This document shows, piece after piece, positions 11,811 through 23,302 of a DNA stretch of 64,000 bases. The stretch is taken from contig JAXCGZ010003878.1 in the NCBI GenBank assembly GCA_037179515.1, positions 1 to 64,000 of the forward strand, in the 5' to 3' direction. The position numbers were made by a program, and so were the translations under genes. The notes below the pieces were generated by a model that saw nothing but the letters and a program-made list of their open reading frames with translations, was not told where the DNA came from and searched no databases. This DNA comes from Halocaridina rubra. Its lineage: Eukaryota > Arthropoda > Malacostraca > Decapoda > Atyidae. How positions within the stretch are numbered: the stretch's first letter is position 1; each line of letters begins with the position of its first letter.

Positions 11811-13158
11811 AACTATAGACCAGTTTCCTTGACCAGCATAGTTTGCAAAGTTATGGAGAAACTACTAAGGAAACATATCTCTCTTCACTTGGAATCCTTC
11901 AACTTTTTGTCAGTGAGGCAACATGGCTTCAGAGAAGGTAGATCAACAGTAACAAACTTATTAGAATTTTATGATGAGGTAAGCAAAATCTTACAGGAAA
12001 GAGAGGGCTGGGCAGATTGCATATTCCTAGACTTCCAGAAAGCGTTTGACACTGTTCTACATGGGAGACTTATTAGGAAGCTGCAATCAATGGCTAGAAT
12101 AGGTGGAAATGTTTTGGAATGGATAAAAACTTACTTAGAAGGAAGGGAACAGAGGGTTAGAGTAAGACACTCAGTGTCTGAATGGAGAAGAGTTAGTAGT
12201 GGAGTTCCACAGGGTTCAGTTTTAGGGCCACTTTTGTTCCTTGTATATGTAAATGACCTACCAGAGTCTGTAAATTCATTCATGAATATGTTTGCAGATG
12301 ATGCAAAGATTGTGAAGAAAGTAAAAAACGAGAACAATGGTAGAGAACTTCAGGAGGATCTAAATAATCTGCATGAGTGGTCAAAAAAGTGGCTAATGAA
12401 ATTCAATACTTCAAAATGTAAGGTAATGAGAATGGGTACAAGTGCAAGAAGGCCCAAGCTTGACTACTCGGTGGCTGGAGTACAACTTCAAGAGACAGAA
12501 AATGAGAGAGATCTATGAGTAAACATACTGGCAGATTTGTCTCCAGAAATACATATAAATGGCATAGTAAGGGCAGCATATGCATTCTTATCAAATGTAA
12601 GGGTAGCCTTCAGGCACATGGACAAGGAAATGTTCAGAAATATTTATGTAACCTATGTGAGGCCAAAACTCGAATATGCAGCCCCCTTTTGGAATCCGCA
12701 CTTGAAAAAGCACATAGCTAAGCTTGAAAAAGTTCAAAGACATGCCACGAAACTGGTGCCAGAAATACGCAATCTCAGTTATGATGAGAGGCTGAGGGAA
12801 TTAGACTTAACATCACTCGAAGCTAGAAGAGTGAGGGGGGATATGGTGACAGTCTTTAAATTCCTTCATGGTTATGATAGAGTGGATAGGGATCGATATT
12901 TTGATATGGCTGGCTCTAGAACTAAAGGTCATAGTTCGAAGCTTCGTAAGAAAACTTCTTTGCAGGATGTAAGAAAATACTTTTTCAGTGTAAGAGTAGT
13001 TGATAATTGGAATTGGCTAAGCGAGGAGGTAGTTAATGCTATCTCAATCCATAGTTTTAAGGACAGGTATGATAAGTATCACTAAGTATAAAATGGAACC
13101 GATCAGGAGACGGGAAGATACGAGCTTTGGGCTCTTTCCCGTAAACACAATTAGGTAA

Positions 13159-13160
<2 letters not shown>
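11809..13160 (+). mobile_element. CR1-clade LINE copy A3, 5'-truncated, tandem to A2
   Basis: It starts inside RT (TGAACTATAGACC, matching 10380) immediately after the (CA)n, and ends in the same tail and a second (CA)n. The frame 11829-12518 is open to the TGA at 12516-12518, at the same codon as in A2. The downstream frame 12537-13085 is open to the normal end. A2 and A3 share the 3' UTR variant TCAGGAGACGG, where other copies have TGAGGAGACGG. A2 and A3 may therefore be a local tandem duplication of LINE plus (CA)n. Confidence 0.92.

Positions 13161-13219
<59 letters not shown>
13161..13219 (+). repeat. (AC)n microsatellite at the tail of copy A3
   Basis: About 29 AC units follow the tail of A3 in the same way as the tract after A2. 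Confidence 0.96.
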
Positions 13220-13220
<1 letters not shown>

Positions 13221-13444
13221 GAAATTAAGCATCGGATAATATTTGTCTGTTCCATATAATTTATTATTTCCCTATACACATTATTAATGTATGGTGATCC
13301 CAGAGCCGCAACCGTGTTTCTTAATACAAGGTGTTCTCTGGAGAAAGGGAAACAACTTCCTTCTAGCTATATTTATTACGCATTGAACACTTACAAAACA
13401 TAAACAGCTTCTTATTATTACACCCTATAAAAATCATATTGTAA
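13220..13444. other. No gene recognised
   Basis: AT-rich sequence between the A3 microsatellite and the first recognisable codons of the next LINE. It may be the undetected 5' continuation of that LINE. Confidence 0.4.
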
Positions 13445-14775
13445 CAGGAATCAATAGAATGAAGCCAGAATTTTATAAGGTTCTGGAAGTGGTCTGAAGG
13501 AAACCGTAAATAAAATAACAGAAGGAAAAGATAGCCTACCATATTTGAGTGAATAAAAAACAGTCATAATACCGAAGATATCACAACCAAAAGTACAAAA
13601 ACTGAGACCAATAGCCATTACTAATGTGTCATATAAACTGTAGATTAACATGGCAGGGAAAGATAAAATAGAGGAGCACTGGATAAAATATGGCCTAACA
13701 AAAGCTACACAAAGCGGATTTACTGAAAAAGTAAGAATTGAAAACAACCTGATGATATTAAAATACTTCATGTATAGAAATTTTAAGAACAAGTTACAAT
13801 TGTTTGTGATCTCAGTTAATTTTTCAAAAGCTTATGATTCACTAAAAAGAGAGAATTTAATAGAAGTGCTAAAAAATATAGAATACATGCAAATACAACT
13901 GAAACAATAAAGAATATGTACACAGGATACTGGACTAATTTAATAAATGGAGAACAAAAAATAATAATAGAAGTTAGTAGTGGAAAAAGGCAAAGATGTA
14001 CAGTTTCAACAACACTTCAGATGGGTGACATCAACAGATAAAAGAAGAACGATAAGAGGGAAGAGGCTTTCTAGATGAACTTTTAAAATAAGTGTCATAT
14101 TTTATGCAGATGATGAACTAATGCTAACAAGATCAATAGATGACACAGACAAATTAATCAAACTGCTAATCACACAAAGTGACAAAAGTGGACTAAAAAT
14201 AATTATAGTAAAGAGTAAAATTTTATATTTTATTCGCAGAGTAAGACCAGAATGCAACAGTGACATAAGGGTAACAAATGAAATTAAATATCTTGCACTG
14301 ACAGTGACAAATAAGGAGTCATTTAGAGAACATAAAGTAAACATAATGGAAACGGCAAGGAAACTAGCAAATACAGCATATTCAGTAATACACCATAGCT
14401 GTAATATAATTCTGATAGGGTAAAACTAATTGGAAGAAGATTTGCATACCATGCTTACACTAAGCTTCCAATATTATTCTAAGCTACACATGACTATAAT
14501 TGTAGCCTTGCAAAGAATTGGATATTCAGTGTATGGACAGGTACTGGGAGCCCCAATATATATCCCCAAAGAGCCACACTGAGAGGAGAAATAGGTTCAA
14601 GTACTATGGAAGTAAGAAAAATATCAAACCAGTCAAATTTTTACAAGTATATAGAAGAAAATCAAAGAAAAGAACTCATGAAAATAGTAATAGACGAAAC
14701 ATGAAAGGATTAATGGGTAATATCAACTAAAGTATTTAAGATAAAGTAAATATCATCTATTAGGAACTGACCTCT
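13445..14775 (+). pseudogene. Old LINE (family L3), left part: reverse transcriptase remnant
   Basis: A decayed RT can be followed in pieces. LKPEFYKVL-like coding is at about 13457. The fingers region at 13650-13910 has SGFTEKVRIENN and VNFSKAYDSLKRENL. A palm remnant YADDELMLT is at about 14102-14130. The thumb region at 14121-14423 has NEIKYLALTVTNKE. A connection remnant with the GAPIYIP segment lies near 14545. Many stops and frame changes make it one of the oldest elements here. It is cut at 14780 by the Gypsy element C and resumes at 29476 on the same strand, with a Cys-rich C-terminal segment. Confidence 0.78.
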
Positions 14776-14780
14776 ATTAC

Positions 14781-15024
14781 TGTGAGAGTTGAGGTAAAAT
14801 TATTTATTATTGTTTCTTATTATTTATTCTGATTGCTATCTTATTAGTATTCATTTCCTACTAAATAGAGTTTAATTCTCTTATTGTAATATTCAAGTAC
14901 TTATACTTGAATCATCTATTGTTGATCCCAGGATGAGGGGCTTTTTGTTTATACCAGCTTCAAGAATAAAGCTCAAGTTTTGTTATAAAAATATATATAT
15001 TTTTTTTTTACCTAGGACCCAATA
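14781..15024 (+). repeat. 5' LTR of element C (244 bp)
   Basis: It begins TGTGAGAGTTGAGG and ends GACCCAATA. It matches 19445-19671 plus 29451-29470. A poly(A) signal AATAAA lies at 14965-14970. Confidence 0.92.
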
Positions 15025-15028
15025 TTTT

Positions 15029-15046
15029 TGGCTACGAGCAGTCTGG
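15029..15046 (+). promoter_or_regulatory. Putative primer binding site of element C
   Basis: TGGCTACGAGCAGTCTGG lies four bases after the LTR end and starts with TGG, as tRNA-complementary sites do. I could not name the tRNA. Confidence 0.6.
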
Positions 15047-15296
15047 ATGGAATCTCAATGCTTTGAAGCTGTTTTTTACCTATTATGACCGCCGATTTTC
15101 AAGACATAAGTGGGATTTCTAAAGCCTTTGCTAGACTAGGCTACCAGTAGGTTCGGAACCAGCAAGTTTTTGATAGGCTTTTCTATGCTGCCTATTGCTC
15201 CTGTTAGCCTAGTAGGCTCATGTGGATTGAGGTAATGAAGATTGGCTTTTGTTGTTTTTGAAAAATACTTCATCTGTTATCTAGGCTAGGATAACC

Positions 15297-16130
15297 ATGG
15301 CTAGCACCAATGCAAAAACTGAGCCTTTTAATCCCGAACTAATGAACTTTGATGTGTGGATGTCCATGCTTGAGGCACATTTTGTACACAGTGGTATAAC
15401 TGAAAGTGCTAAAAAGAAAAATTTCTTGCTTATTTCTATAGGAAGTGAAGTATATGACACTCTAGCTAGTCTGTGTGCCCCAGATATGCCTCATCTTAAG
15501 AATTTTTCCGAATTAATAGAGATTTTGGAAGGTCATTTTATTGTCAAGCCTTCTTAACACAGAAGCTTAATTTAATTTCATCAAAGAAACAAGAAACCTG
15601 GTGAAAATCTGTGTAATTTTTGTACTTATCTCAAAGCACTTGCCAAAGACTATAATTTTGACAGTCAGTTTGATGCTAGGGTTCGCGATCAATCGTTCAT
15701 GGCTATTGAATCAGAAGTATATTTTTTTTTTCTAAATTAGCAGCAGAAAATTGAAACTTGCAAATTATGACTTATTCTGCCACATTGGACAGAATAATAA
15801 ATTTTGAAAAAGCTTTTTGTGCTGAAAAACTTCCTACTCAAGTGAATGCTTTGAGTATTAATTCAAATAGGCCTAGGCTTACTCCTCCTAAAGGTAGAAA
15901 AGAGGTTATATGCCGACATTGTAGTTACCCTCACCATAGTGAGGATTGTCGCTTTTCTCATCTTTCTTGTTCAGTGTGTAACAAAAAAAGGACACTTGAA
16001 AAAAGTTTGTTGTTTTAATAAGGAAGTTTCCCAGGGTTCTAAGATTTCTCAGAGTTCCGAGAACGAAAAGTATGGTGACGGAAAAAAACAGCCATACCAC
16101 TTTGTCAGAAAAAAAAAAAAAGAGAAAGGG
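15297..16130 (+). pseudogene. gag remnant of element C
   Basis: The frame 15297-15557 begins MASTNAKTEPFNPELMNF, a capsid-type start common in Mag-like Gag. It ends in TAA at 15555-15557. Coding similarity continues after frame changes (QFDARVRDQ near 15670), then at 15758-16018 with two Cys-His knuckles (CRHC...DC and CSVC). The second knuckle needs a frame change in an A-rich run near 15985. Gag would form the cytoplasmic particle that packages RNA. This copy cannot make it whole. Confidence 0.85.
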
Positions 16131-16285
16131 TAAGAAAAAAGCTAATGCAGTTTTTTTTTTAAACCTTACTTGAGGAAGATAGTGATTGTAATCAGTTAAC
16201 AAGTTTAAATTAATCTGCTCCAGTAGGGAAAGAAAACAGGATTTTGAGTGTAGAAAATAACCCTACTGTAATAACCAAGATTAAT

Positions 16286-16615
16286 TTACACTTAAATGGT
16301 AAAGAAATTCCATATGAAGTTGATGGTGGTGCTGGAGTTTCTACTTAAGGTAGCAAGTGGGTCCAACACTTAGCTTTACCTATGCATAATAGTAATAAAA
16401 AACTAAAAGCTCATGGAAACAGTAATGTTAATATTATGGGTAAAGTTTATGTGAATGTTGTTTATAATGATATCAGTATAAGACATGGATTTTATGTTGT
16501 TGACAATAATAACCCAAACTTGTGTAGTAAGGATTTAATGCCTAAGATTGGAATTGCTCTGACAGGTGATGTTGATTGTGAGAATATAATTATAAACAGT
16601 GTTAATGGATGCTAG
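16286..16615 (+). pseudogene. aspartic protease remnant of element C
   Basis: The active-site segment reads VDGGAGVST, with the expected Thr after Asp changed to Gly, followed by a TAA stop at 16347-16349. The open stretch 16382-16615 contains the flap and C-terminal part, with CSKDLMPKIGIALTG. The protease would cleave the Gag-Pol precursor. The changed active site and the stop make it inactive. Confidence 0.8.
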
Positions 16616-16639
16616 AGCTCAGCTAGATAAATTTTCAGC

Positions 16640-17990
16640 TGATTCAAAATTGCCAATTACGAGCATAGTAGCTAAGGTTAATCTTAAAGGTAATGCAGTA
16701 CCAAAATTTCAGTAGGCTAGAACAGTACCATCTCATTATGAGAAATTTGTAGAGGATACTTTAGATATATTGGTTTCTGATGACATTAAAGAGCCAGTAA
16801 GTTTTAGTGATTGGGCGGCTCCCATTGTTCCAGTATTAGAAGCAAATAAAAAAATCTGTGAGGATTTGTGGAGATTTTAAAGAGTTGAATCAAAACATTG
16901 TTTGTGGTAAATATCCACTACCAAGATTTTATCAGTAGTTGGCACGAGTAAAATATTTGGTAAAATTGATCTTGAAAATGCATACTTGCAATTACCAGTT
17001 GATGATGAAAGCCAAAAGCTTCTTGTAATAAATACTCATAAAGGTCTCTTTATATATAAAAGACTTCCTTTTGGTTTGGCATCATCACCAGCTATCTTTC
17101 AAAGATTTATTTCTCAGATTTTGATGAATATTGATGGTGTTGTAGCCGTTTTAGATGATATTCTTGTTGGAGGACAAACTCAAAAAGAGCATGATGAAAG
17201 ACTAGACAGAGTTTTGAGGGAATTACAAATGCACAATGTATCTGTAAATAAAAAGAAAACTGCTTTGCATACTGATTTTCTTGAGTATTTAGGCTATGTC
17301 ATTTCTTGTGATGGAATTAAACCATCACCCAAAAAAGTTGAAGCTATTTTGGAAGCACCCCCTCCAAAGTCTGTCAGTGATGTACAATCCCTTTTGGGTA
17401 TGGTTACCTATTATAGCAGATTTGTAAAGAATTTTTCTAGTACTTTGTCTCCCTTATATGATTTGTTGAAGAAAGGTGCCAAGTTTAAATGGCCATCTGT
17501 AGAAGCTAATGCTTTCAGTAAGGTCAAATCAGAGTTATCTAAGTCAAAATTTCTTGCTAACTTTGATGGAAATCATCCAGTAATTGTAGAAGTAGATGCA
17601 TCTTCAGTGGGCGTTGGCTGCATTGTGATGCAGGAAATGCATGTTATCAAAAATCCAGCCTATTTTGCTAGTAAAAAGTCAGCATCTGTGGAACTAAATT
17701 ACTCCCAAGTAGACAAGGAAGCTCTGGCTTTGGTCTCTACTGTAAGCAAATTTGACCATTTTTTATTGGGTCGTAGATTTATTCTTAGAACTGATCACAA
17801 ACCATTACTTGGATTGTTTGGTAGAACCAAACAGATTCTTGTAACTGCAAATGCTAGAGTACAATGATATGCTTTGCTTCTGTCACTGTACGATTATGAC
17901 TTAAATTTTAAAGCAGGAAAAGATAATGTTGTCGCATTTGCAATCATTTGGTTGCCAGTACTGGATTCTAGTACCCCTAATGAATATGTT
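16640..17990 (+). pseudogene. reverse transcriptase and RNase H of element C, mostly open
   Basis: RT fingers lie before 16986 with stops and frame changes (KIDLENAYLQL spans the start of the open part). The open frame 16986-17867 carries FIYKRLPFGLASSPAIFQR, then VLDDILVGG with the catalytic Asp pair (residues 57-58 of this frame), then FLEYLGYVIS. The RNase H part has VEVDASSVGVG, QVDKEALAL and RTDHKPLLGL. A TGA at 17865-17867 interrupts the end of RNase H, which resumes at 17874 (YDYDLNFKAGKDN). These enzymes turn element RNA into DNA. Confidence 0.9.
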
Positions 17991-17999
17991 CATGTTATA

Positions 18000-18965
18000 G
18001 AAGCTTTGAGTAATCAAGACATTTCTTTTGAAAATGTTAAGGTTTTGACTAGAAGTGACCCAGTTTTAAGTAAGGTTTTTCAATGTGTGAAACTGGATTG
18101 GATTTATGACCCAATATTGTCTGATTACTGTGTTGTCAAATCAGATTTAAGCATTTATGATGGTGTTCTTTTGAATCGGAACCCTGTAATTATGCCTGCT
18201 GATATGCACAGCGCAGTACTAGAACAACTGCATGTAAGTCATAATGGTATCAACTCAATAAAAGCAGAAGCATGTAATAGAATTTGGTGGCCCAAATTGG
18301 ATAAAGACATTTCAGAATTAACTAAATCTTGTGAATTTTGTTTTAGAAATTTCCAGACTCCACTGTCAGAGGCATTATCCTGGCCAGAAACTGGGAAACC
18401 TTGGCGTAGGTTACATATAGACTACGCTGGTCCAATTGGTTACTCTCATGTTTTGATAATTGTAGATTCCCACACAAAATTTTTGGATGTTCATGTTACT
18501 AGATCTACCACATCAGCATTAACTATCGCTAAATTAAGGCAGAGTTTTTGTAATTTTTGACTGCCAGAAATAATTGTTTCTGGCAATGCCCCTTATTTTG
18601 CGTCTGAGGAGATGGAGTTTTTCCTGAGGAAGAATGGTATTAAACCCATTACACCTTCTCCTTATAACCCTTCCTCTAACGGCTTAGCCAAAAGGGCAGT
18701 AAAAACTTTCAAAGAGGGTCTTTGTAAATATACTAATGGGGATATCAGTACCAGAGTATATATGTTTTTGTATAATCATAAAAGAGCTGTACATTCCTCC
18801 ACTGGAAAGGCTCCAGCTGATATGATGTTTAAACGTAACTTTTGGGGAACTGTAGAAAAAATTAAACCTCAAGAAAAAAGGCAGAGGACACTGCAGAAAG
18901 AATGTACATTTGAAAAATCAGGATGTAATGTAGATGATGCAGTTTTTGTCAAAAATTATGGTTAA
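18000..18965 (+). pseudogene. integrase of element C with two catalytic residues replaced
   Basis: The zinc-binding HHCC region is near 18226-18340 (HVSHNGI, then CEFC). The first catalytic Asp is present in LHIDYAG (codon 18420-18422). The second Asp is replaced by Gly in IVSGNAP (codon 18582-18584). The catalytic Glu is replaced by Lys in NGLAKRAV (codon 18690-18692). A stop at 18558-18560 lies just before the second Asp. Integrase would insert element DNA into the chromosome. Loss of two of three metal ligands makes this copy inactive even apart from the stop. Confidence 0.88.
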
Positions 18966-19076
18966 GGTAAGCCTTGCTTAGAAGGTACAATCTTAGAAGT
19001 ACTTGTTATTCGTAAGTACAAAGTACAACCTAAAAATTTTGGCAATATAGTTTGGAAAAGACATTCAGACCAACTT

Positions 19077-19349
19077 ATGCCTAGAATTATACCTAGTGTA
19101 GAAAAATGCAGTTTTCCCAGTAATAATCAGAATTATGGTAGTACTTGTAAGCCAATTTTGCCTTCTATTCCAACTAGTCTTGCATCAAATTCTGATGTGA
19201 TTAATGAACCAGAGAGCAATGTTATAAATCCTAATAGCATGGTTGAGAGTTCTGATAACTTGATGCATGCTCCCATGACAGTGCCAGAACCAGTACCCAT
19301 TCGTAGGTCTGGTAGAACTATAAAACCACCAGAGCGGTTAGATTTATAA
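19077..19349 (+). pseudogene. C-terminal tail of pol, element C
   Basis: A 90-codon open stretch rich in Ser, Asn and Pro ends with RRSGRTIKPPERLDL. This basic Pro-rich ending is familiar from Mag-type Gypsy polyproteins. A stop at 18963-18965 and frame changes separate it from integrase. Confidence 0.75.
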
Positions 19350-19431
19350 AGTAGGTATATATTCAAAGTTAAATAGTATTATAATTATAACCACTTGAAT
19401 ATTTTGAAAATAGAAGTTGAGTTCTTTTCTA

Positions 19432-19444
19432 TGGGAAAAGGAAA
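19432..19444 (+). promoter_or_regulatory. Polypurine tract of element C
   Basis: GGGAAAAGGAAA lies immediately before the TGTGAG start of the 3' LTR, the expected plus-strand priming site. Confidence 0.85.
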
Positions 19445-19671
19445 TGTGAGAGTTGAGGTATAATTATTTATTATTGTTTCTTATTATTTATTCTGATTGC
19501 TTTCTTATTAGTATTCATTTTCTATTAAATAGAGTTTAATTATCTTATTGCAATATTCAAGTACTTATGCTTGAATCATCTATTGTTGATGCCCGGATAA
19601 GTGGCTTTTTTGTTTATACCAGCTTCAAGAATAAAACTCAAGTTTTGTTTTATATATTTTATTTTACCTAG
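19445..19671 (+). repeat. 3' LTR of element C, left part
   Basis: It matches the 5' LTR from its first base. The last 11 bases, ATTTTACCTAG (19661-19671), are repeated at 29451-29461 as the target duplication of the LINE that splits the LTR. The final 20 bp of the LTR are at 29451-29470. Confidence 0.93.
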
Positions 19672-20868
19672 TGGAATGGGTGATTGCCTGTATAGTGCCC
19701 CTATACAAAGGTAAGGGAGATGTGAATGATTGCAGTAATTTTAGGGGTATAAATTTGTTGAGTGTGGTAGGAAAAGTGTATGGTAGGATACTGGTTAATA
19801 GGATTAGGGATAAGACAGAATATGTGATCGCGGAAGTGCAGAGTGGTTTCAGGAGAGGTAGAGGTTGTATAGATCAGATTTTTATAGTTAGGCAGTTATG
19901 TGAGAAATATTTAGCAAAGGGTAAGGATGTGTATTTTGCATTTTTGGATCTGGAGAAAGCAGTAGAGCTTGTGTTAGGGTAGGGAATGAAGTGAGTGAGT
20001 GGTTTCCAGTGAGTGTGTGACTGAGACAGGGATGTGTGATGTCACCATGGCTGTTCAATTTGTATATTGTTGGAGTTGTAAGAGAGGTGAATGAGCAAGT
20101 GCGTGGTCGAGGATTGAGAATGGTAGATGGGGATGATAATGAGTGGGAGCTGAATCAGTTGCTGTTTGCAGATGATACTGTGGTGGTGGCAGATTCAGAG
20201 GAAAAGCTGTGTCAGTTAGCGTCAGAATTTGGAATGGTGTGTGAGAGAAGGAAGTTGCGAGTGAGTGTGGGAAAGAGTAAGGTTATGAGGTGTACAAGAA
20301 ATGAGGATGGTGCTGGATTGAATGTTATGTTGAATGGAGAAACACTTGAGGAGGTTAATCAGTTTAAGTATTTAGGCTCGGTTATAGCTGCAAATGATGG
20401 AGTGGAGGCAGATGTGTGTCACAGAGTGAATGAAGGATGTAAAGTGTTGGGTGCATTGAAAGGAGTGATGAAGAATAGAGGGTTGGAAATGAATGTTAAG
20501 AAAGTTTTGTATGAGAAAGTGGTTGTGCCAACTGTGATGTATGGATCAGAGTTATGGGGTATGAAAGTAAGTGAGAGATGGAAACTAAATGTGTTTGAGA
20601 TGAAATGCCTGAGGAGTATGATTGGTGTATCTCGATTGGATAGGGTTAGGAATGAAGTGGTGAGAGCAAGAACGGGTGTGAGGAGAGAAATTGCAGCCAG
20701 AGTAGATATGAATGTTCTGAGTTGGTTTGGCCATGTGGAAAGGATGGATGATGAAATGCTGCTGAAAAAGGTGATGAATGCGAGAGTTGATGGGAGGCCT
20801 AGGATTGGATGGAGTAAGGAGAGCCCTGAAAGATAGGAGGATGGATGTGATGGAAGCAAGCCAGCGTG
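19672..20868 (+). pseudogene. RTE-like reverse transcriptase remnant
   Basis: The first open stretch (to 19982) has VPLYKGKGDVNDCSNFRGI, AEVQSGFRRGRG and FLDLEKA. About 50 bases around 19975-20030 are damaged, with a stop at 19980-19982. The second stretch, 20036-20836, has MSPWLFNLY, FADDTVVVAD with the catalytic Asp pair, NQFKYLGSVI and a C-terminal WFGHVERMDDE segment. The endonuclease is missing through 5' truncation. A TAG at 20834-20836 follows a small deletion. RT would copy the LINE RNA at a nick in the target. Confidence 0.88.
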
Positions 20869-20873
20869 CTAGG
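20869..20873 (+). repeat. Target duplication CTAGG, left copy
   Basis: CTAGG immediately before the 5' LTR is repeated at 29151-29155 immediately after the 3' LTR. Confidence 0.95.
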
Positions 20874-21978
20874 TGTGACAGAGTGTTTTGCTCAAAGTCA
20901 CCAGAGGCTGTTAGATGCCTTATTAGTAATTTAGTAACTTAACTGTCATTTTTCTAACTAAAAAAAATAATTCCCACTTCTTGACTTTTGCAGATTATGA
21001 CTATTTGCAATTTATATTTTAGCTTATAGCTAATTTTAAATATACCTTATTTACTCTTCTTGTACGTGTAGAAGTATAGTCCTTATATAAAGGCTGCTTC
21101 TACTTTTCCACCTCTTCAGTAAACCCACCAGATACATTTTGTTTACAATTTTCTTATTATAAGAATTGTTCTTGCTGATAATTTTGATATAAATTCGACC
21201 TTGCTGTTATGTTATTAGCCTATCTAGATATATATCAGTAGCTTCTTTATTATTTGGGTACTTAAATTCCATCTCCTACAAGCAAAGAATGTTCTAGACA
21301 CTGTTTACCAGTAACCTAACTTTCCATTATTATTCTCGTTTTATTTTATTTGCTTCCACTTGTTGCACCTAAAATACTGTCTCTCCCTTGCATCTCTGCT
21401 ATAATTGCCTGCCAGGGACCACCACTAAAGTAGTCCTTAAATGATATCAGAGCCTGTTACTGCTCTAGAAATATATCCTGCAGATGACGTCACCAGGAGG
21501 GACAATGAAGCGTCCTCATTTGGCGGCCAAACATCCCAGAGGCAACATCTTGCCTCAGCAGTCAAGTTATTTCAAACCTTTTTTACGTGGCATCTTCACA
21601 GGAATTCATCTGGCACAACAAGTGTCCTCTATTCTACTCTGCCTGTGTGACAGAGGTAATCGTCGAGTTGAGGCCAAAGTCTTGGCATTCATCTGTGGTG
21701 CCGGGAAACGAAATCGTGCTCACCACCTCTGGGATTCGAGGCAGCATTTCATAAAATTTAATTTGAGAAATTTAATTTGATTCTTTTAATGTCATTGCAT
21801 TTCCAAAATTAAAAGAAAGTTGAATTCTGAGTTTCATTGAACTGAGAAATGGTATAACGGATGGGGTGTTCAAGTACAAATATCTGTCCTGTCTGTTTGT
21901 GAGCTCTTAACCGAGCTCAGTACTTTGAGTCTCCTTAGTAAAACAGAATCTTATCAACACTCTACCATTCCCCCAACA
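20874..21978 (+). repeat. 5' LTR of element D (1105 bp)
   Basis: It starts TGTGACAGAG and ends CCCCCAACA. A TATA-box-like TATATAAA lies at 21084-21091 and would place transcription start about 25-30 bases further on. The stretch 21441-21650 is open by chance and is repeated in the other LTR, so it is not a gene. Confidence 0.95.
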
Positions 21979-21982
21979 AGAT

Positions 21983-22000
21983 TGGCGCCCAAACAGGGAC
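21983..22000 (+). promoter_or_regulatory. Primer binding site, Lys-tRNA type
   Basis: TGGCGCCCAAACAGGGAC lies four bases after the 5' LTR. It resembles the site complementary to the 3' end of a Lys tRNA used by many retroelements, with about one mismatch as I remember the site. Confidence 0.85.
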
Positions 22001-22658
22001 CCGAACAGACAGACTGATTTTGATAAATTTATTTTTATTTTGCTTTTTAACATTGCACATGAAACCCGATTAGCACTGGCTCGATTATTGAAATGAATGA
22101 ATCATTGGCTGCACACGAAAATTTTCGCCCTAGAGACGTTGCGGATCAGAATTTTTTTTTTTTTCAATATTAATTATGGTAATTAATATATTCTTGTTTC
22201 CCATATGGTGAACGATATTTCAGGAAATCTACATGAGATTATGTGGTAACAGACTTAAGAAATTTTGCATGACGAGAAGACGTGTTATTTAACATTTCAT
22301 TTATTTGCGTGATAATATTGAGCTTAAAGCATTTGTGTTTTAAATATCTGTTAAAGGGTGATACTTGTTAAGAATTGTTTATATTTCCTTGGGATTTAGG
22401 AATTGGGAGAAAGCATATTAAGTATTTTGCTTATAATTGTTTTATATTCCAGCATTGACTGCTCATAGATTAGGAAGAAAAACTTTGGTGTCATTTATCG
22501 AGCCTAGGCTAAGCCCTTCATGTGTCTGAGTTGTCACCTGAAAATAAATTTTGTCATTACTAGTAGACATGTGTAATCTGGCTGCCTAGTAAGCTGTTAG
22601 CTTATCTTTGGTGTATTTTGCATAGGATCTGTGCCTTTTGGCAACACTCCCGAATTTT

Positions 22659-22820
22659 ACTTACGACATTTTATTTGTGGGTACTGCCATATACGTGCTC
22701 ATACGCAGGCACGACCACTATACTGTACTTGTTTGTATTACTTACGACATTTTATCTGTGGTTACTGCCATATACGCGCTCATACGCAGGCACGACCGCT
22801 ATACTGTACTTGTTTGTACT
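22659..22820 (+). repeat. 81-bp tandem duplication in the leader of element D
   Basis: Two 81-bp units start ACTTACGACATTTTAT at 22659 and 22740, differing at only a few positions. They lie in the non-coding leader between the primer site and gag. Confidence 0.93.
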
Positions 22821-22854
22821 CTCTGGCACTGGGTGCTAGTTGGTAAACTTCGTT

Positions 22855-23127
22855 GTTGCTTATTCCTTTCATTTGCACCATAACCGCAGGTACTGCCACG
22901 TATTGCTGTTAAGCAGGCACGACTGCCATCCTGTATTACCAGTGTTTCATGCACTGTTTTGCAACATTTTGTTGCTGTTGCACTTGATTGTGTTGCTCAT
23001 TCCTTTCATTTGCACGATAACCGCAGGTACTACCACTATTGCTGTTAAGCAGGCACGACTGCCATCCTGTATTACCAGTGTTTCATGCACTGTTTTGCAA
23101 CATTTTGCTGCTGTTGCACTTGATTGT
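22855..23127 (+). repeat. 137-bp tandem duplication in the leader of element D
   Basis: Two units start at 22855 and 22992. Both contain AACCGCAGGTACT and GCAGGCACGACTGCCATCC. The 81-bp repeats upstream share the GCAGGCACGAC core, so the whole leader appears built from one ancient motif. Confidence 0.92.
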
Positions 23128-23302
23128 ACTTTGAGTCACTTTTATAGTGAGGTTTTGTGATCACTTTTACGTTTAAGTTTGAACTTTGGAGTTGAATTTT
23201 GTTTTTCTCTCCTTGGTGTTGTGTGGTTCTTTCATTTCTTTTCTACTATTGTAGACATTTGTTAGGTTTTTTTTTTTTGGCACTCCATTATTGACTGTTT
23301 AG

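Noticed and set aside
21441..21650. Small open frames in the LTRs of element D (also at 28613-28822)
   Set aside because: The same frame appears in both LTRs because the LTRs are copies. There is no conserved protein motif and the position is not coding in LTR elements.
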